Assembly (NCBI GenBank): GCA_000827265.1
Contig: KN834794.1
Coordinates: forward strand, 194,019 to 258,018
DNA length: 64,000 nucleotides
DNA from: Collybiopsis luxurians FD-317 M1
Taxonomy: Eukaryota; Basidiomycota; Agaricomycetes; Agaricales; Omphalotaceae
Direction: 5' to 3'
Below are positions 1 to 12,400 of this stretch, piece by piece (the first letter of the stretch is position 1; the number at the start of each line of letters is the position of its first letter). Position numbers and translations under genes: made by a program. The notes under the pieces were generated by a model, which saw only the letters and a program-made list of their open reading frames with translations, did not search any database and was not told where the DNA came from.

Positions 1-2707
1 TCGATTCATGAACGATCGAAGACCGACCTGCAATCTTGAGATTCTGGACACCGTAAACGTTCAGTCTAGGATCAACGACACCTCCTTCTGCACGTGGCCT
101 CATTGCACATGTACCAAGCTAAATGGATGGAATGAACTTTTCAAAGTGCAGCAAAGAGGACAATGGATGAATGTTACCGAATGCCATGCTGTCGCAACTG
201 AATGGGGGAAAGGAGAGACGATTCAGGTGGCGAACGGACATATACATAGTCAAGCACTTACTTGTCGCCCTTAAGAAATCATCTATTGCCTTGTTGTCTT
301 CGGCAGTATAGACAATCTCGGGGGCGGAAATGCTAACAGGGCCTGAGGCGTGAGGGACTACAGAGGCAGCGCTTCCCTCAGGATATTTGGGATGACCCAA
401 GGCATGCTCTCCTCTGTACGACTTCATCCGGCGAGCAAGCTCTCTCGCGTGCTTGTATGCCCATCGTATAATTGCTACGTCAGCGTAGCTGTTCTTCAAT
501 TCAGTGACGAATTTTGAAGCGACGATAGTAGAGGAGGGAGGGGAGGAGGGGAGGAGGGGACATACTTTTCGAAATAGCGAGGATTAAACTTGTAGGGAGC
601 CCGGGGATCTGTCCCGGAGCTGATGTGGGTGTGTCCCCTGGCTAGTGGGTACATCTACATTCAGTCGATCGTTTACGGATCAGGTTGGTATTTCAAAGAA
701 AGCAACGGAGAAGAAAAAAAGGTATACCGAGTATGAGGCAAGAGAGAATATTTTCGCAGGCTTTTCTGGAGGAGCGCACATGTTGCTAGAGAAAAAAAAA
801 GACAGGCCAGTTCAGAGGTAGGGAATTCCTGAATCTTGTAATACCGGAAAGTAGAAGAACTCACGCAGCAGCAGCAGCGGTAATCATTATTGGCTTGTCA
901 GGCGCATTGGCAAAGTATTCTGTCCAGGCGGAGGTGAAGGAAGGTCCAATTTCATCGAGGTCCTTGCTTCCAGTAGGCCTCAACTTGATCGCGGCATCAA
1001 GGGAGCTACATAGGAAGAAATCCATGGGAATCAAGCCTACACGGATTGACATGGAACTTACTTGTGTGCAAGTAATCCAGACCCGTCCTGGGTCCATCGC
1101 AAGAGGTGAGCTAAAGCAACTCAAGCTGTTGCTCTAAAACGATTGATCAAAATCCTTACAAGCAATCATATCTTCATTTCCACTAAAGATATCATCGAGG
1201 CTGTCAGCGTCCTCAGCAGCGAAATACGGAATGAAGACCAAGTTATGGTCTGTTGCCAGCCATTAGCGCCGTAATCGAGGTCGCGGTCGGGAAGATGATG
1301 ACTGACCTTGGTAATTCTCACCAACGCCGGGTAGATCAACTTTTTGTTGTACGTCGACTGCAGCGAGATGTTCTTGTGCACCGATGCCCGATCTAAAGAC
1401 TTTCAATTCAGCACTCTAGCATAGAGGATGACAAGAATTATGTCGCTTAACCTTTCCAACATGGCGGGAGAACCAAATGCTCCGCCCGAAAGGACCACCA
1501 GACGACTGGCTCGAACAATTTGTGTTTGTCCGTCACCGTTCTTGTCGGAAGACGTATATTCGACACCCACAGCGCGGTCTCCGCTGAATACGAATACGAG
1601 CATAGTAGAGCTTAGCATTCCAGATCAAAATGGCGGGGAGAAATGATTTTTACTCGAAAAGAACACGGATGACGAAGTGGTCCGTCATGATACGTATATT
1701 CTTGCTTTCCTCCTTGTTGTAGATGAATAGGTGGGCAGTATCCGAGCGTCTACCAGTCTTTTGACTGATATACATGCGCCATGGCTGAAAAATGGAAAAA
1801 TATATTCAGCATGGCCTATGAAATAGACATCAGAAAACGTACGGAGTACTGGTTTACGGTTTTGAAATCATTGGTATCATAGCCAGCGGTGCGCAGCTTA
1901 TCCCACTCTGCACCAGTTGCAATAAAATCTAGGCCTATATTGGTAGCGTGACCGCCCGGTGAGACTAGAATGGGGCCTTGATTTTTTGTTAACTAAAATA
2001 ATGTCAATCATATGAGAAATGCTATGGTATACCGTCCGTTCCATGAGTCTCTTTATCGCCTTCTTTGACTTGAAACGTCTCAACCTTCAAGTTCACAGTA
2101 CGAGATCGTCAGAGTCATTTGAGGTGCAGTAACAGTGAAAACCCACTTTGCGTGCAAGAGGAATAAGATCCTTTGAACCCCAACCCGGATTACCCAATTT
2201 TTCCCAGTCGTCGTAGTCAGATGCAGAGGCTCTCGTGTACATAGCGACTGTGAAATCCATTGAGTCAATTACGATCCCTTTGATTGGCACACGCTTACAA
2301 TTGACGCTGCTTCCCCCGCCGAGACAACGCCCACTCGGAACAACGGGTGCACGTCCGCCGAGTGCTTCGCTGACCTCTCCTTTGTGGTGGTATAACGCAT
2401 TTCCGGAGGCAAGATTAAAGAAGAATTGCCCCGGTTGAACATGAGCAGGTACATCGAGTGAATGGTGCCCGGATTCGATGACCTGTATACAGATAGTAGG
2501 CATTTAGATAGGGAGATAGGAAAGAGTTGAAAGAGGGCTCACAAGAATCTTCAACGTGGGGTCAGCTTCAGCAAGCCTACCTGCGACCACACAAGCTGTT
2601 GTTCCTCCTACAATGTGATTTGGAATGAGCTGCTTACATGGAGCAAATGGCACGAGAGATTAACCTCCAGCGAACACGATATCATATTCTGACTCGAAAG
2701 AACTCAT
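1..2707 (-). CDS. GMC oxidoreductase, alcohol (methanol) oxidase-like, 3' end off window
   Basis: FAD-dependent oxidase of the glucose-methanol-choline family, closest in pattern to fungal alcohol oxidases (CAZy AA3_3), which oxidise short primary alcohols to aldehydes and release H2O2. Start ATG at 2705-2707 gives MSSFESEYDIVFAGGG, the FAD-binding beta-alpha-beta motif, with an intron inside the glycine run. Further exons show the GMC signature (GRCLGGGSSVN and YTRASASDYDDW near 2230-2340), the second signature (VVLSGGAFGSPAMLERSGIG, split by an intron near 1400-1450) and the C-terminal domain (RWAYKHARELARRM near 430-470; the catalytic-His motif ATAWHSLGTCAMRPRAEGGVVD near 60-215, split by an intron). 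At least ten short introns are needed. The last recognisable coding runs to about position 40 and the stop lies outside. No signal peptide is seen, consistent with a cytosolic or peroxisomal enzyme. Confidence 0.88.
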
Positions 2708-4006
2708 AGACGATGCTGGAAATTCAAACACAGGTAAACGAATACGGGGGTGGATGAGAGAGAGGAGGGTCTGTAGGGTATCAACTGGATTCTTTTATCG
2801 TTATCATAGCTGCATATTCGGATTGATAAATCAATGATATCGCCAAGATAGCCTTTTGAAACCGGCGTTTAGATTCTGGACATGCCGCGTGATACATCCT
2901 TCTTCCTTGTTTCCGCCTTCCTTCCGCATCCAAGTTAGTAGTGTCAGGAGGGCGGTGGGCAGTCATGCTCACGTGGATCATTTGAGGAAGTCAGTGTTGT
3001 AAGATGAATATTTCCCATAATAATTTCCCCAATTGATTTGGGGTGCTCCCCAAGTTCTGGCCCAATGCTTCCTCGGTACGGTGGCGATAACCGGACTATT
3101 TGACAATACATATGTACTCTCGAATCTCTCATAGTAAGCCATAGAATCGTTGTGCAAATATGTTCATACATGACTTAATTTTCTTACTCCGCTGGTACAT
3201 CAGATAAATATGGCTCGATGTAGAGAGCCCACCGAAACGCGTCGCGTCGCGTAGGGTTGCGTTGTCCAGGGTCATGTGACTTGAAACTAATTTACCAAAA
3301 ATTTAAAATTTAAATTAAATCATCCTCACGTCGAAGACTCGAAATTAATCGATGACACTCCATGGCCACCATTGCTCCACCATGTCCAGTTCCCGAGACC
3401 AGGATGAAGAAGGCGACTGAATGAGACGCATTGAAAATAGATGCCTCAAAAATATGAACTCTAACACGGGGTATGTTTTACTTGAATGCAATGAAGCTCT
3501 TCATAATCTGCTAAACTTCTTTCAAATAATGGCCAACTAGAAATACGTCGAAGAGAGTACGTTGCTGACTGAAGATACACCTTGACGATGGAAAGGATGT
3601 GACAAAGATCCAACGTCGCAATGAAAGATCACTCGAAGATGTTCATGAGATTTGGAGAAGCTACGCCGGGGCGCGTTTCACCATTGTTTAGGCCTTTTGT
3701 GGAAGAGAAAACCCTCAGGAACGAGTACTCTACACACTGGGCTCACATCTTGTAATTCATTCGGTCCAGGTGGCCATTTCTCTAGCAGAACGTTATTCGA
3801 CAGATATCCACTCGTGCTGCTGTTAGCCTTCTTCCCTCCACTGGTAGAATGAGAACGGGGCGATAGAAGGGATCCTCCAAGGGAAAATGGACGCATGCAC
3901 TCACCTGGAGCATATTTTGCCAGCCGTATGATTTCCGTGAGACTCAAGACTTTCGTATAAATGCACCTAGCGAACGCTACGGCCTTCTGTATCAGTCATA
4001 CCCGCA
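2708..4006. other. Intergenic region between divergent alcohol oxidase and ARD-like genes
   Basis: Head-to-head promoter space between the minus-strand oxidase and the plus-strand cupin gene. It has an AT-rich patch at about 3290-3320 and a short CG-rich repeat (cgcgtcgcgtcgcg-type) near 3238-3256. Minus-strand frames at 2781-2981 and 3678-3947 show no recognisable motif and no family resemblance. I see no gene I can support. Confidence 0.5.
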
Positions 4007-5019
4007 ATGCAAGCATATTATCTCTCAAATCCTACCAAAAGCGTTACACCCGAGGCGCTCGATGCTTTTGGGTTCAAGGTATGTTTCGACGCGTCCCGTT
4101 CTGCATTGGCCTGTATCTTTGACACCGCTCACTGGCATGAACTTGGAAGTCGTTGTTGGCTTACATGGATTTTTTGGCAGATGCTCCACGTTGCAGTGAC
4201 AGCCACTTCTCAAAACCAAGTCAGTAGTCTCGCCCGTGAGCGAGGATACAAGTCTACTGAGCCCACGCCGAATGACCCAGCCAAGCAATGGGCACAGCTA
4301 GGTGGCACCGAAGGTGTAAGTGCTAAATATCTTTCTAGCCTTATTTTGTGGCCTCTACGCTGCTCCAGGATGAATACTCATAGATCGTCCTTGAAATTAG
4401 CAATTAGAACAAATGAAGCAGTTTTTCGCTCAAGAGTGAGTATTAGGGTTCTTTCGTTTCCGGTCTGAGCCTTTGATTCTTTCGATTCTTCTAACTTGGA
4501 TCTTGCCCTTGACTTTAGAAAAACAACAGGAAGCGAAACGATGTTTTATGTTACTAGCGGCGGAGGGTTCTACGATGTTCGAGGTAAGATCCAGTTTGCA
4601 TTAATTAGCTCTGTGTACTATAGGGTCATGTATCATATTGCAGATCCAACCTCGGATGCGTGGATCCGCATTCCAGTTGTTCCAGGCCTAGTACTTGCTT
4701 TCCCTGCTGGGGCATACCATAGGTATATCATGGATGGCGCCTATGCGAAAGGCTTCAATTGGTTCAAGGTTTGTGTGTCCTGTCCATCCAGCTTACTCTC
4801 TATTCCTTCAATCTTGCCCCTCCCTCTCCCTCTCCCTGAATCTAATTTGGACTGTCGATTTTCTTCTTGCTCCCACTACATGCGCAAGTAATGCTCATTT
4901 TTTTTTACCCGTTTCCGCAGGATCCGTCGCTTGTCAAGGGTTCTCTCACGCGCAGTGCGGAGAGTGACAATTCTGCTCAGAGGAAAGCGTACTTGAATAG
5001 TTTGGGGATCCAGGCGTAG
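4007..5019 (+). CDS. Acireductone dioxygenase-like cupin, metal ligands mostly absent
   Basis: Exons read as 4007-4078, 4181-4315, 4401-4435, 4519-4583, 4644-4768 and 4921-5019. All junctions are GT-AG and the frame stays open to a TAG at 5017-5019. The product starts MQAYYLSNPTKSVTPEALDAFGF and contains ARERGYKSTEPT, GGGFYDVRDPTSDAWIRI, FPAGAYHRYIMDG and FKDPSLV. That is the order of blocks in the ARD family (methionine salvage; a small Fe/Ni cupin), at about the usual 175-180 residues. In true ARD the first cupin motif is HxHxxxE just before the 'xxGxFDVR' block. Here the same place reads EKTTGSETMFY, so both histidines and the expected Glu position are missing; only the distal His (AYHRY) remains. 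The fold is probably kept, but the classical acireductone reaction is unlikely. It could be a paralogue with another role. Confidence 0.8.
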
Positions 5020-6064
5020 TGGGCCAGTAAGTATGAACGTCTTTTTTCCCGTGTTTACATGGCCACATTGAGACTAAATATATATGAAAGCTTCCAGAGC
5101 ATATATGCCGTAAATACTATGCTAGTACTCAAGGCCGTTCTCCAGTGCCGAGGCTGTATTTGTACTGTTCGAAGAAACGTAAGATGTTATTCCAAGTAAC
5201 GGTCTGTTCATACTAAGGGAGATGAGGAGGGCCAGGGGCAACTTGCTTTAAGCACACGAGCAACGCAGTTTTTTTTACCGATTCAAATATTCCATATGAG
5301 CAAGAGTCAATGCTGCTCAAGAGTCCTCGCCGCGTATGTGTCTTCATGTCTACCTTTGGCTCATCAAATGAGACGATATAAAGCAAGTACTTAAGCGCCG
5401 TCATTTTAGAGCTCAAAGGTTATCTCCTGATTTGAATTCAAACAGAAGAACTAAGACCGTAAAAGGCATTCCTTGTGCTGTGTGAAGGTGAATCGTCGCA
5501 TACATTTTCATTACAATACCTTTCGGCGCGCAGGAGCACCATGATCACAGACGAAGTGCCTGGAGTGTGCAAAGCTGCCGTACCATCACAAGCTCACTGA
5601 CGCGTCGATAGGGCGGAAATCGAACCATAAGACCAAGACCATTAGCCCCAGGGGAATCATGATAGACTGAGCTATTTAAAGCCTGAACGATGAAGGATGA
5701 AGGATTAAATTTAATGGACCGGCAAGTTGAACTGACTACGTCCGAACACCGACATGTTGAAGCAGGCGCTCTTAGTTCTAAAACATAGCTTCTTACGAAC
5801 TTTTTGGGCACAAATGCCCTCATAACATGCCAGTAGTTACATCGGAACGTTCAGTTTTGGCTTATATATCTTTTTTCAGGCTACGAGTGAAAAACCATCC
5901 GCTTCCGTTTCAAACTCAGAAGATTGACACGAGATCCGAGTTCCACGATGTTGTTCAACTTACTGGCACGCCACTGTCATATTTGACTGCTCAAGTTCAC
6001 ATATATAAGGTACGTCTGGAACGGCCAAGACAGCACAACCTCTGCACTGTGACATTGATTGACA
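5020..6064. other. Intergenic region
   Basis: Lies between the ARD-like gene and the DUF6533 gene. The minus-strand open frames at 5213-5416 and 5545-5823 contain no motif that I recognise and no convincing splice context. I see no supported gene; the right half presumably holds the DUF6533 promoter. Confidence 0.45.
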
Positions 6065-7809
6065 ATGTCTTCAGTGCCCGTTCCGGTTTCTGGCATTGAC
6101 AAAACGTATCTCTACATGCAATGGGCCGCGTATTTTCAGAGTAAGCAGCGAATACGCCCTTGAGGTTCGAAGGTTATGTGATCATATCTCGGTTTTAACA
6201 GTGGCCGCTACGACGTTGGTGTTTTGGGACTACGTTCTGACGTTTGAGGGCGAGGTTTGTTTCAGTTTCTCTGTCATGCGGTCTTATAACCTGTCGAGAT
6301 CGTACAGCTCGAGCTCATATGGGTAAACATTCGCCCTTTTCCCTTCAAGAACTCCCTCCTGACCGAGAATTATTAGAGAAGGAAAAAAACCGGAGTATCG
6401 TTTCTCTTCATCTCCGTAAGTCTTTACCGTGACTGCACTACGATTGTTCATGTTCTGCTCATAGAATCGTTACCTGGCCATCATAGCGCAACTTTTAACA
6501 ACGTACAGTAAGTTCTTCTCGGTTCTGTGCTTCTTGATCGTCCTAATGGACTTATAGCACATGTGAGCTCAAATGTCACTTACAGCGTAAGCGTTTCTGT
6601 TGCCTGTTGATAGATTACATTCAATGGCTGATGGACATTCGACTACGCATCCATGCTTCCTCCGAACAGTTGTGGGTTTCAGTTCCTGCTCAGTGTTGAT
6701 ATTGCAGCGTGCGCTAATTTTTCGATCATAATAGCTGTGAGTTGGTTGGGATCAAATGTTCATTCTGCTCTGACCTTTTTGAATGATGGTCCAAAGGTAA
6801 ATTTGCTATTGCTTATTGGCTTATTGGGACAAGTACGTTTCTCCACTTTTCCTCCCTTTATTGCCAGCCACCTAATGTTCCTCGTAAAATCGAGGTCTCC
6901 TCCAACTAATTCTCACCGACGGAATCGTCTGGCTCTGTGTATGCGCCCTCTACGGAAACTCAAAAAGAATTCGTTGGCCCCTGCTGGGACTGTTGATTGC
7001 GTGTGTGTTAGGAGGGACTGCAGTCATTGGAGTGGTCGGATCTCGAACGAAAGGTCAGAACTAATATGATTCGCTCATGATCAGCAAAGGCCATCCAGCT
7101 GAACTATGATAGGTTCGGCCGAGATCACTCCAGGTATCAGACGATGTACAGTTGATACGCAATTTCATGGTCTATGGCTGTACTGGTGAGGCATCTGTCC
7201 AAATCCATATTCTACAAGCTCATCGCCTTCTCGTAGGATTCCCATTTTAATATACGAAACCACGACCCTCATCCTGGTGATGAGGCTCTTTATTCAGTAT
7301 TTACAAAATCGCCGTGCATGGGCGTTAAATCTATTACGACTGTTACTGAAGGACATGCTCCTGTACCTGGCCGTGTAAGTCGATTTGTTCCCAGCATTTC
7401 TCAGGGCTAATGTCGAAATCTCCGCCCGTAGAATTTTTGCATCTTTCGTCACCAATGCTGTCCTGTTTTCAAATCCGGATGTCAGTTTTGCAACCTCAGA
7501 GCACGAAAGTCGGGTTACTGACCAGCTTTCATGATACAGCCCATTCTAGCAGGGTTAGTCGAACCTGTGACTGTTGTTCTCTTATCCATACTGGGAAATC
7601 GGATGCTTCTCAACCTGCGGGCAGAAAATAAACGTGCTGAAGAGGGGATGGTGTTTGAAAGTGGCGTTCAAGTGGGTGAGCGAAGCCCTGGTAATAGAGG
7701 CACACAAGGTGGGGAGAGCGATCGTAGACGAGGAACCGAGACGTCTGGGCCTGCCCTACAATCCATGAGGTTCGCGGAAGTCGCGGCAGAAAGTCGGACA
7801 TACGTGTGA
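6065..7809 (+). CDS. DUF6533-domain integral membrane protein
   Basis: Basidiomycete-specific polytopic membrane protein of unknown function. ATG at 6065 gives MSSVPVPVSGIDKTYLYMQWAAYFQ. After an intron comes VAATTLVFWDYVLTFEGEV, the diagnostic start of DUF6533, followed by ELIW. A small exon near 6376-6417 reads KKTGVSFLFIS and the next exon NRYLAIIAQLLTTY, matching the 'LFllNRYl' block. Several hydrophobic exons follow (6650-7500). The last exon reads PILAGLVEPVTVVLLSILGNRMLLNLRAENKRAEE, the usual 'iLgnRllLNLR' seventh-helix ending, with a polar tail to the stop at 7807-7809. Exact borders of the middle exons (6650-7480) were not resolved. Related genes lie at about 35.0-36.7 kb and, for the sister family DUF6534, at 20.8 kb. 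Confidence 0.75.
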
Positions 7810-8296
7810 GCAGCACTTATACTTAGATACAACTTTGAGAGGGCCGTTACTGCCATACTGGACTTGCCCCGTCGGGCTTCTATGATGAAAAGCTGCGTTG
7901 CGCAAATATGTTTGAAGTTATTGTAATAGTATGGTCTATACACGCTGTATCCATTGCATCTACTTATATCTAGCTGTATCTAAAGCCCATACGCGTTAAC
8001 TGAAGAGCACCTCGAAGATTCTGCGGTGCTGCCGCCGCAGAATGATATCGGCCTCTTTTTTGAATACATCGACAAGTCTACATCCATTTGCATGACCATT
8101 CGAGCCCGCCAAACGTTGGAAGAGAGAGTGCGCTTCCGCCGGCCCGTTATCTATCAGGCGGGATCGGGCGCTTATTAGCCAAAACGTTCTTCCATCACTT
8201 TCTTTATACCACAGCTTGACAACGGCGTTTGAATTTTTTGAATAATCAAGATCAAGCTACCCATGGATAGTTGAAACCAGAAGACCGAGGTGAGCT
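7810..8296. other. Intergenic region
   Basis: Short spacer after the DUF6533 gene. It contains a GC-rich patch (8020-8040) but no gene or repeat that I can support. Confidence 0.4.
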
Positions 8297-9244
8297 TTGA
8301 CATACTCAATGTTACGCAGAGCTCACTGCTATGTGGATTTTCGACGCAGAGCACGATCTGGAGACAGTGCTCGCATCAGGGCTCTTTGTTTAATCACAGA
8401 TTCTCGAACCTTTGAAGGGAATTTTGCATTCTTTTTGAGATTCCTCTCGCAGAACCGGGCTCCACTTCACCTGGACAAGTTAGCTTTTATACCCGAAAAT
8501 CACATCGAGCCATCGGATGACATTGGACTCCCCTTGTTCATTTTGACGACTATTTCCGCCAATATACAACCGAAACCAGTTGCAGTATTTAACGTACATA
8601 CGCGCTCTCGTGCTATTACGCTTTCTATGCAAAGATCGTGGCCAAAGATTTACGACTGGGTGTCATTCTTTGTTCAATTCTTTGTCGAACAAAATCTACA
8701 GGCCTATGACGAGTTGCAGGACGACACGGGCTTGCGTGTTCTCCGCATGGCGCTATATATCTTTGCTGGTCTTTTTGATCAAGAAATCATTCAACTTGAG
8801 TACGCGCTATCCATTCCGGGTGCCGGAGAGCTCATCCTCCGCATTCACATTTACGCCTTGACGGTACCTAAATAATTCTGCCCATTGTAATATGACCTCA
8901 AGCCGTCCTTGGAGGCTACCCAGGCTGCTGCTCTCATCATGGATGGATATTTCAAAGCTGAAAATGTCGATTTCAGTCAGTTGTACACTACCACCTTCGA
9001 ACAACTATCCCAATCGAATCTTCCCGCCCTCATCATGCAAACACTCATTGATCTCCGTCTACCGAAGGAGGTGAACTTTTCCATTCTACACTTGTACTTA
9101 CGTGCTCTTGCCATGCAGTCTCCTACTCCGAGCCGTTTACTCAACAGCTGCTCTACCGACACTCGATATATCACTTCACAAGACTTATGGTCCCTACGTG
9201 TCATGTTATCACCAATCGACATAGTCGTTGAAACCAGTATATAA
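8297..9244 (+). CDS. Unassigned agaric protein, resembles N-terminal part of MYND-family proteins
   Basis: Two long frames, 8297-8875 and about 8909-9244, can be joined by an intron starting at the GT near 8862 and ending near 8905. The joined product is about 290 residues, helical and without signal peptide or membrane segment. The stretch around SWPKIYDWVSFFVQFF (8640-8700) and the surrounding helical pattern resemble the N-terminal half of the large, lineage-expanded agaricomycete proteins that carry a MYND zinc finger. No MYND cysteine pattern is present here, so it could be a truncated member. The family assignment comes from my recollection of the pattern only. The first ATG is uncertain. 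Confidence 0.45.
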
Positions 9245-9452
9245 GTAGTCGACAAGCATACAAGTTCCTTGATACAGACAAAACATAAACAACAAAAATT
9301 GCCCAAATTCAAGATTACTTGTTCTTAAGCCCATTTTCATTGAATTTGAAAGTATTACATATTATCGAGTAAATACATATTTAAAATACAAATGTAAGTA
9401 TATAAGTTGAAGTGACTTTCCTCAGCTAAAAGCACTTTTTGCAAAATAACTA

Positions 9453-12400
9453 CTAAAATGGGTCAGTAGAAAGATCATGCCCTTTGAAACATGCAGTCCA
9501 GTTTGTACCATGAACAAACTTGCTTAGATCTAAGGAAGCTTTGTCTGCCCTAGAAATAAGAAGTTTCATGTGAGGAAGTCTGAGTCCCGCCTGGTACTCA
9601 GGGGGTATCCAAAGAAGAAGAGAAGAATCAGAGCCACATATCCATCCATCATTTCGAAGAAAAACATTCTGAAAAACATCATGGGAGTGGAGTAGAGAAT
9701 GATTGTGATGGGGACAAAATGATAAAGAATACAAGTGTTGGATGACTGAACTTGCATCTCCTACCTGCCTTACAGATTCTCTATGCGGATTTTGAGCCTT
9801 GGCACTCCACACCTGGATCGATGAGTCTTCTGATCCAGACACAATGCTTTCGCCGTCAGGGGAAAAAGCAACTGACCGAACTGAGCCAAAGCGACCATAG
9901 AGAGGCACTCCCATCAGGGCCCCAGTCTCTGCATTCCATATATGCACAACAGGGTGTGCACAGTCTTCTGATCCAGTCACAATCCACTTTCCATCTGATG
10001 AAAATGCGGCAGAAAGAACCATACCCTGATGCAATAGAGAACTGCCTACTGGGAGTCTGGTCTCTAAGTCCCATATCTGCACTTGACCTGAGACACATGC
10101 AATGTTCTTTCCGTTTGGAGAAAAGGCAACTGCAAAAAGTTCATCGTTAATTTGCAAGGGTTTTCCAATGGAAATTCCTGCATCTACATCCCATATTCGC
10201 ACCGAGTCATCATCAGATCCAGACCCAATCTGCTTTCCATCTGGGGAGAAGGCAACTGAGTAAACATGTGCCATATGCCCTTGCAGAGGATTTCCAATGG
10301 GATTCCCTGTCTCTGCATCCCATATGCGCACTGACCAATCGTAGGATCCAGATACAATCCGCTTCCCATCTGGAGAAAAGGCAACTGAGGTAACCCAGTC
10401 TGTATGCCCTTGCAAAGGATTTCCAATACGGTTCCCAGTCTCTGTATTCCATATTAGGACTGACTCATCCCGTGATCCAGACACAATCTTTTTCCCATCT
10501 GGGGAGAAGGCAACAGATACAACTGCTTTGGTATGCCCTTGCAAAGGCTTTCCCATTGGATCTCCTGTTTTTGTGTCCCAGATCTGTACAGTATTGTCTT
10601 GTGATCCTGATACAATTTGCTTTCCATCTGGAGAAAAGCCTACTGACTCAACTGAACCAGTATGCCCATGCAAGAGATCCTGCGCTAATTGCCCAGGATG
10701 TGCATCCCATAATCGCACAGAAGAGTCATCTGATCCAGTTACAATCCTTTTCCCATCTGGAGAAAAAGCAACAGAGTTTACACTGGCTGCATGGCCTTGA
10801 AATGGATTTCCTATGGGAAATCCAGTCTTTACATCCCATAATTGCACTGAGTGGTCCCTTGATCCAGAAACAATTGTCTCTCCATCTGGAGAAAATGCAA
10901 CTGAGTTAACAGAGTCAGTATGCCCCTGCAAAGGGCTTCCTATGACTGTTCCAGTCTCTATATCCCATATAAGCAAAGACTTATCATATGATCCAGATAC
11001 AATTCTACTCCCATCTGGAGAGAAGGCAACAGAGATAACTGGCCCTGTATGTCCTTGCAAAAGATCCCCCACAGGATGTCCAGTAACTGCATCCCAGACC
11101 TGCAATGAGGACTCAAATGATCCTGTTACAATTTTTTTACTATCTGGAGAAAAAGCAACCGAGTAAACAATGGATTTAGGCCCCTGCAGAGTGTCTAATG
11201 GAGTTCCAGTCTCTACATCCCATATAAGCAATGACTGGTAATATGATCCAGACACAACCCTCTTTCCATCTGGAGAGAAGGCAACTGATGTAACTGGGCC
11301 TGTATGCCCTAGCATAGGTGAACACACCAGACTTTCAGTTTCAGTGCTCCATATACACACAAGCCCATCTATTAACCCAGATACAATCCTTCTTCCATCG
11401 GAAGAAAAGTCAAGACACATAACTGAGTCTGTATGCTGTAAAGATCCCATCAGAGTCCCAGTTTCTATCTCCCATATTTGCACTGATCGGTCAGTTCCGG
11501 CTATAATTCTTTTTCCATTTGGAGAGAAAGCCACTGAAATTACTTCTCCATTTAATTGTAGAGAAATTTGTTGAGATGGCCAGTGTATTTTGTGCCCTTC
11601 ACATATTGTAGCTAAATTGTGAAAATGCAATGAATAAATCTTTTTCAAAGCGGATTGCTGGGGTAGAAATGGAAGTGCAGAAATGTAGAGATGGGGTGTG
11701 GATTCTGCCATCATCTTTCCAAAAATGTACCCAAATTGGTTAATTTCCGTCACCACACACTGTAAATTGGAAAAATCTGGGTTTTTCTACATGCATCCAT
11801 TCTAATCAGTATCATACATCTATTTTAAGAGAACCAGAAGACTTACTATGGCAAGCTGAATCCACTGCATCATATTCTCCATACTCCTGAGAATCACTTG
11901 AGGCTGATTTAAAATACCAAGAACCTCCATCCAAAACAAAGAATATTTAAACAAAAATGTCTTGAACAAGACCAGGACACTTGCATCCCCTGGATTCTCC
12001 ACAAGATGATTATGCCAGTAACAACAAGCATATTCTAACTCCGCAGATATCCCAGCACTAATAAGTTGTTCTAAATTTATTATCTGAGAGTTCAGTAAAT
12101 ATGAGCTTGGCAAGTTGCATATATTGAAATGCAACTGCTCAGTCATAAGCTTGATGCTACCTGCTGCCATTATTTTATGACCATTCTCTATCTCAATAGC
12201 ATAAATACCACTCCTATCTTTATCAAGGAGAAAGTCACGAATTGATGTATGAACCGGTTGTATGGGAACATCTGACTGATTCACACCAGTCAAAAGTGAA
12301 CCGAGCCATGGGATGACGGCATCTACTCCCTGCTCCTCATCGTCTTCTTCTATGTAGTGTAAATATGACACCTGGAGGTTCCTCAAGGCTGCCTTTGACA

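Noticed and set aside
10472..11166. Plus-strand open frames across the first WD40 array
   Set aside because: Same shadow effect of repeated codons on the opposite strand of a well-supported gene.
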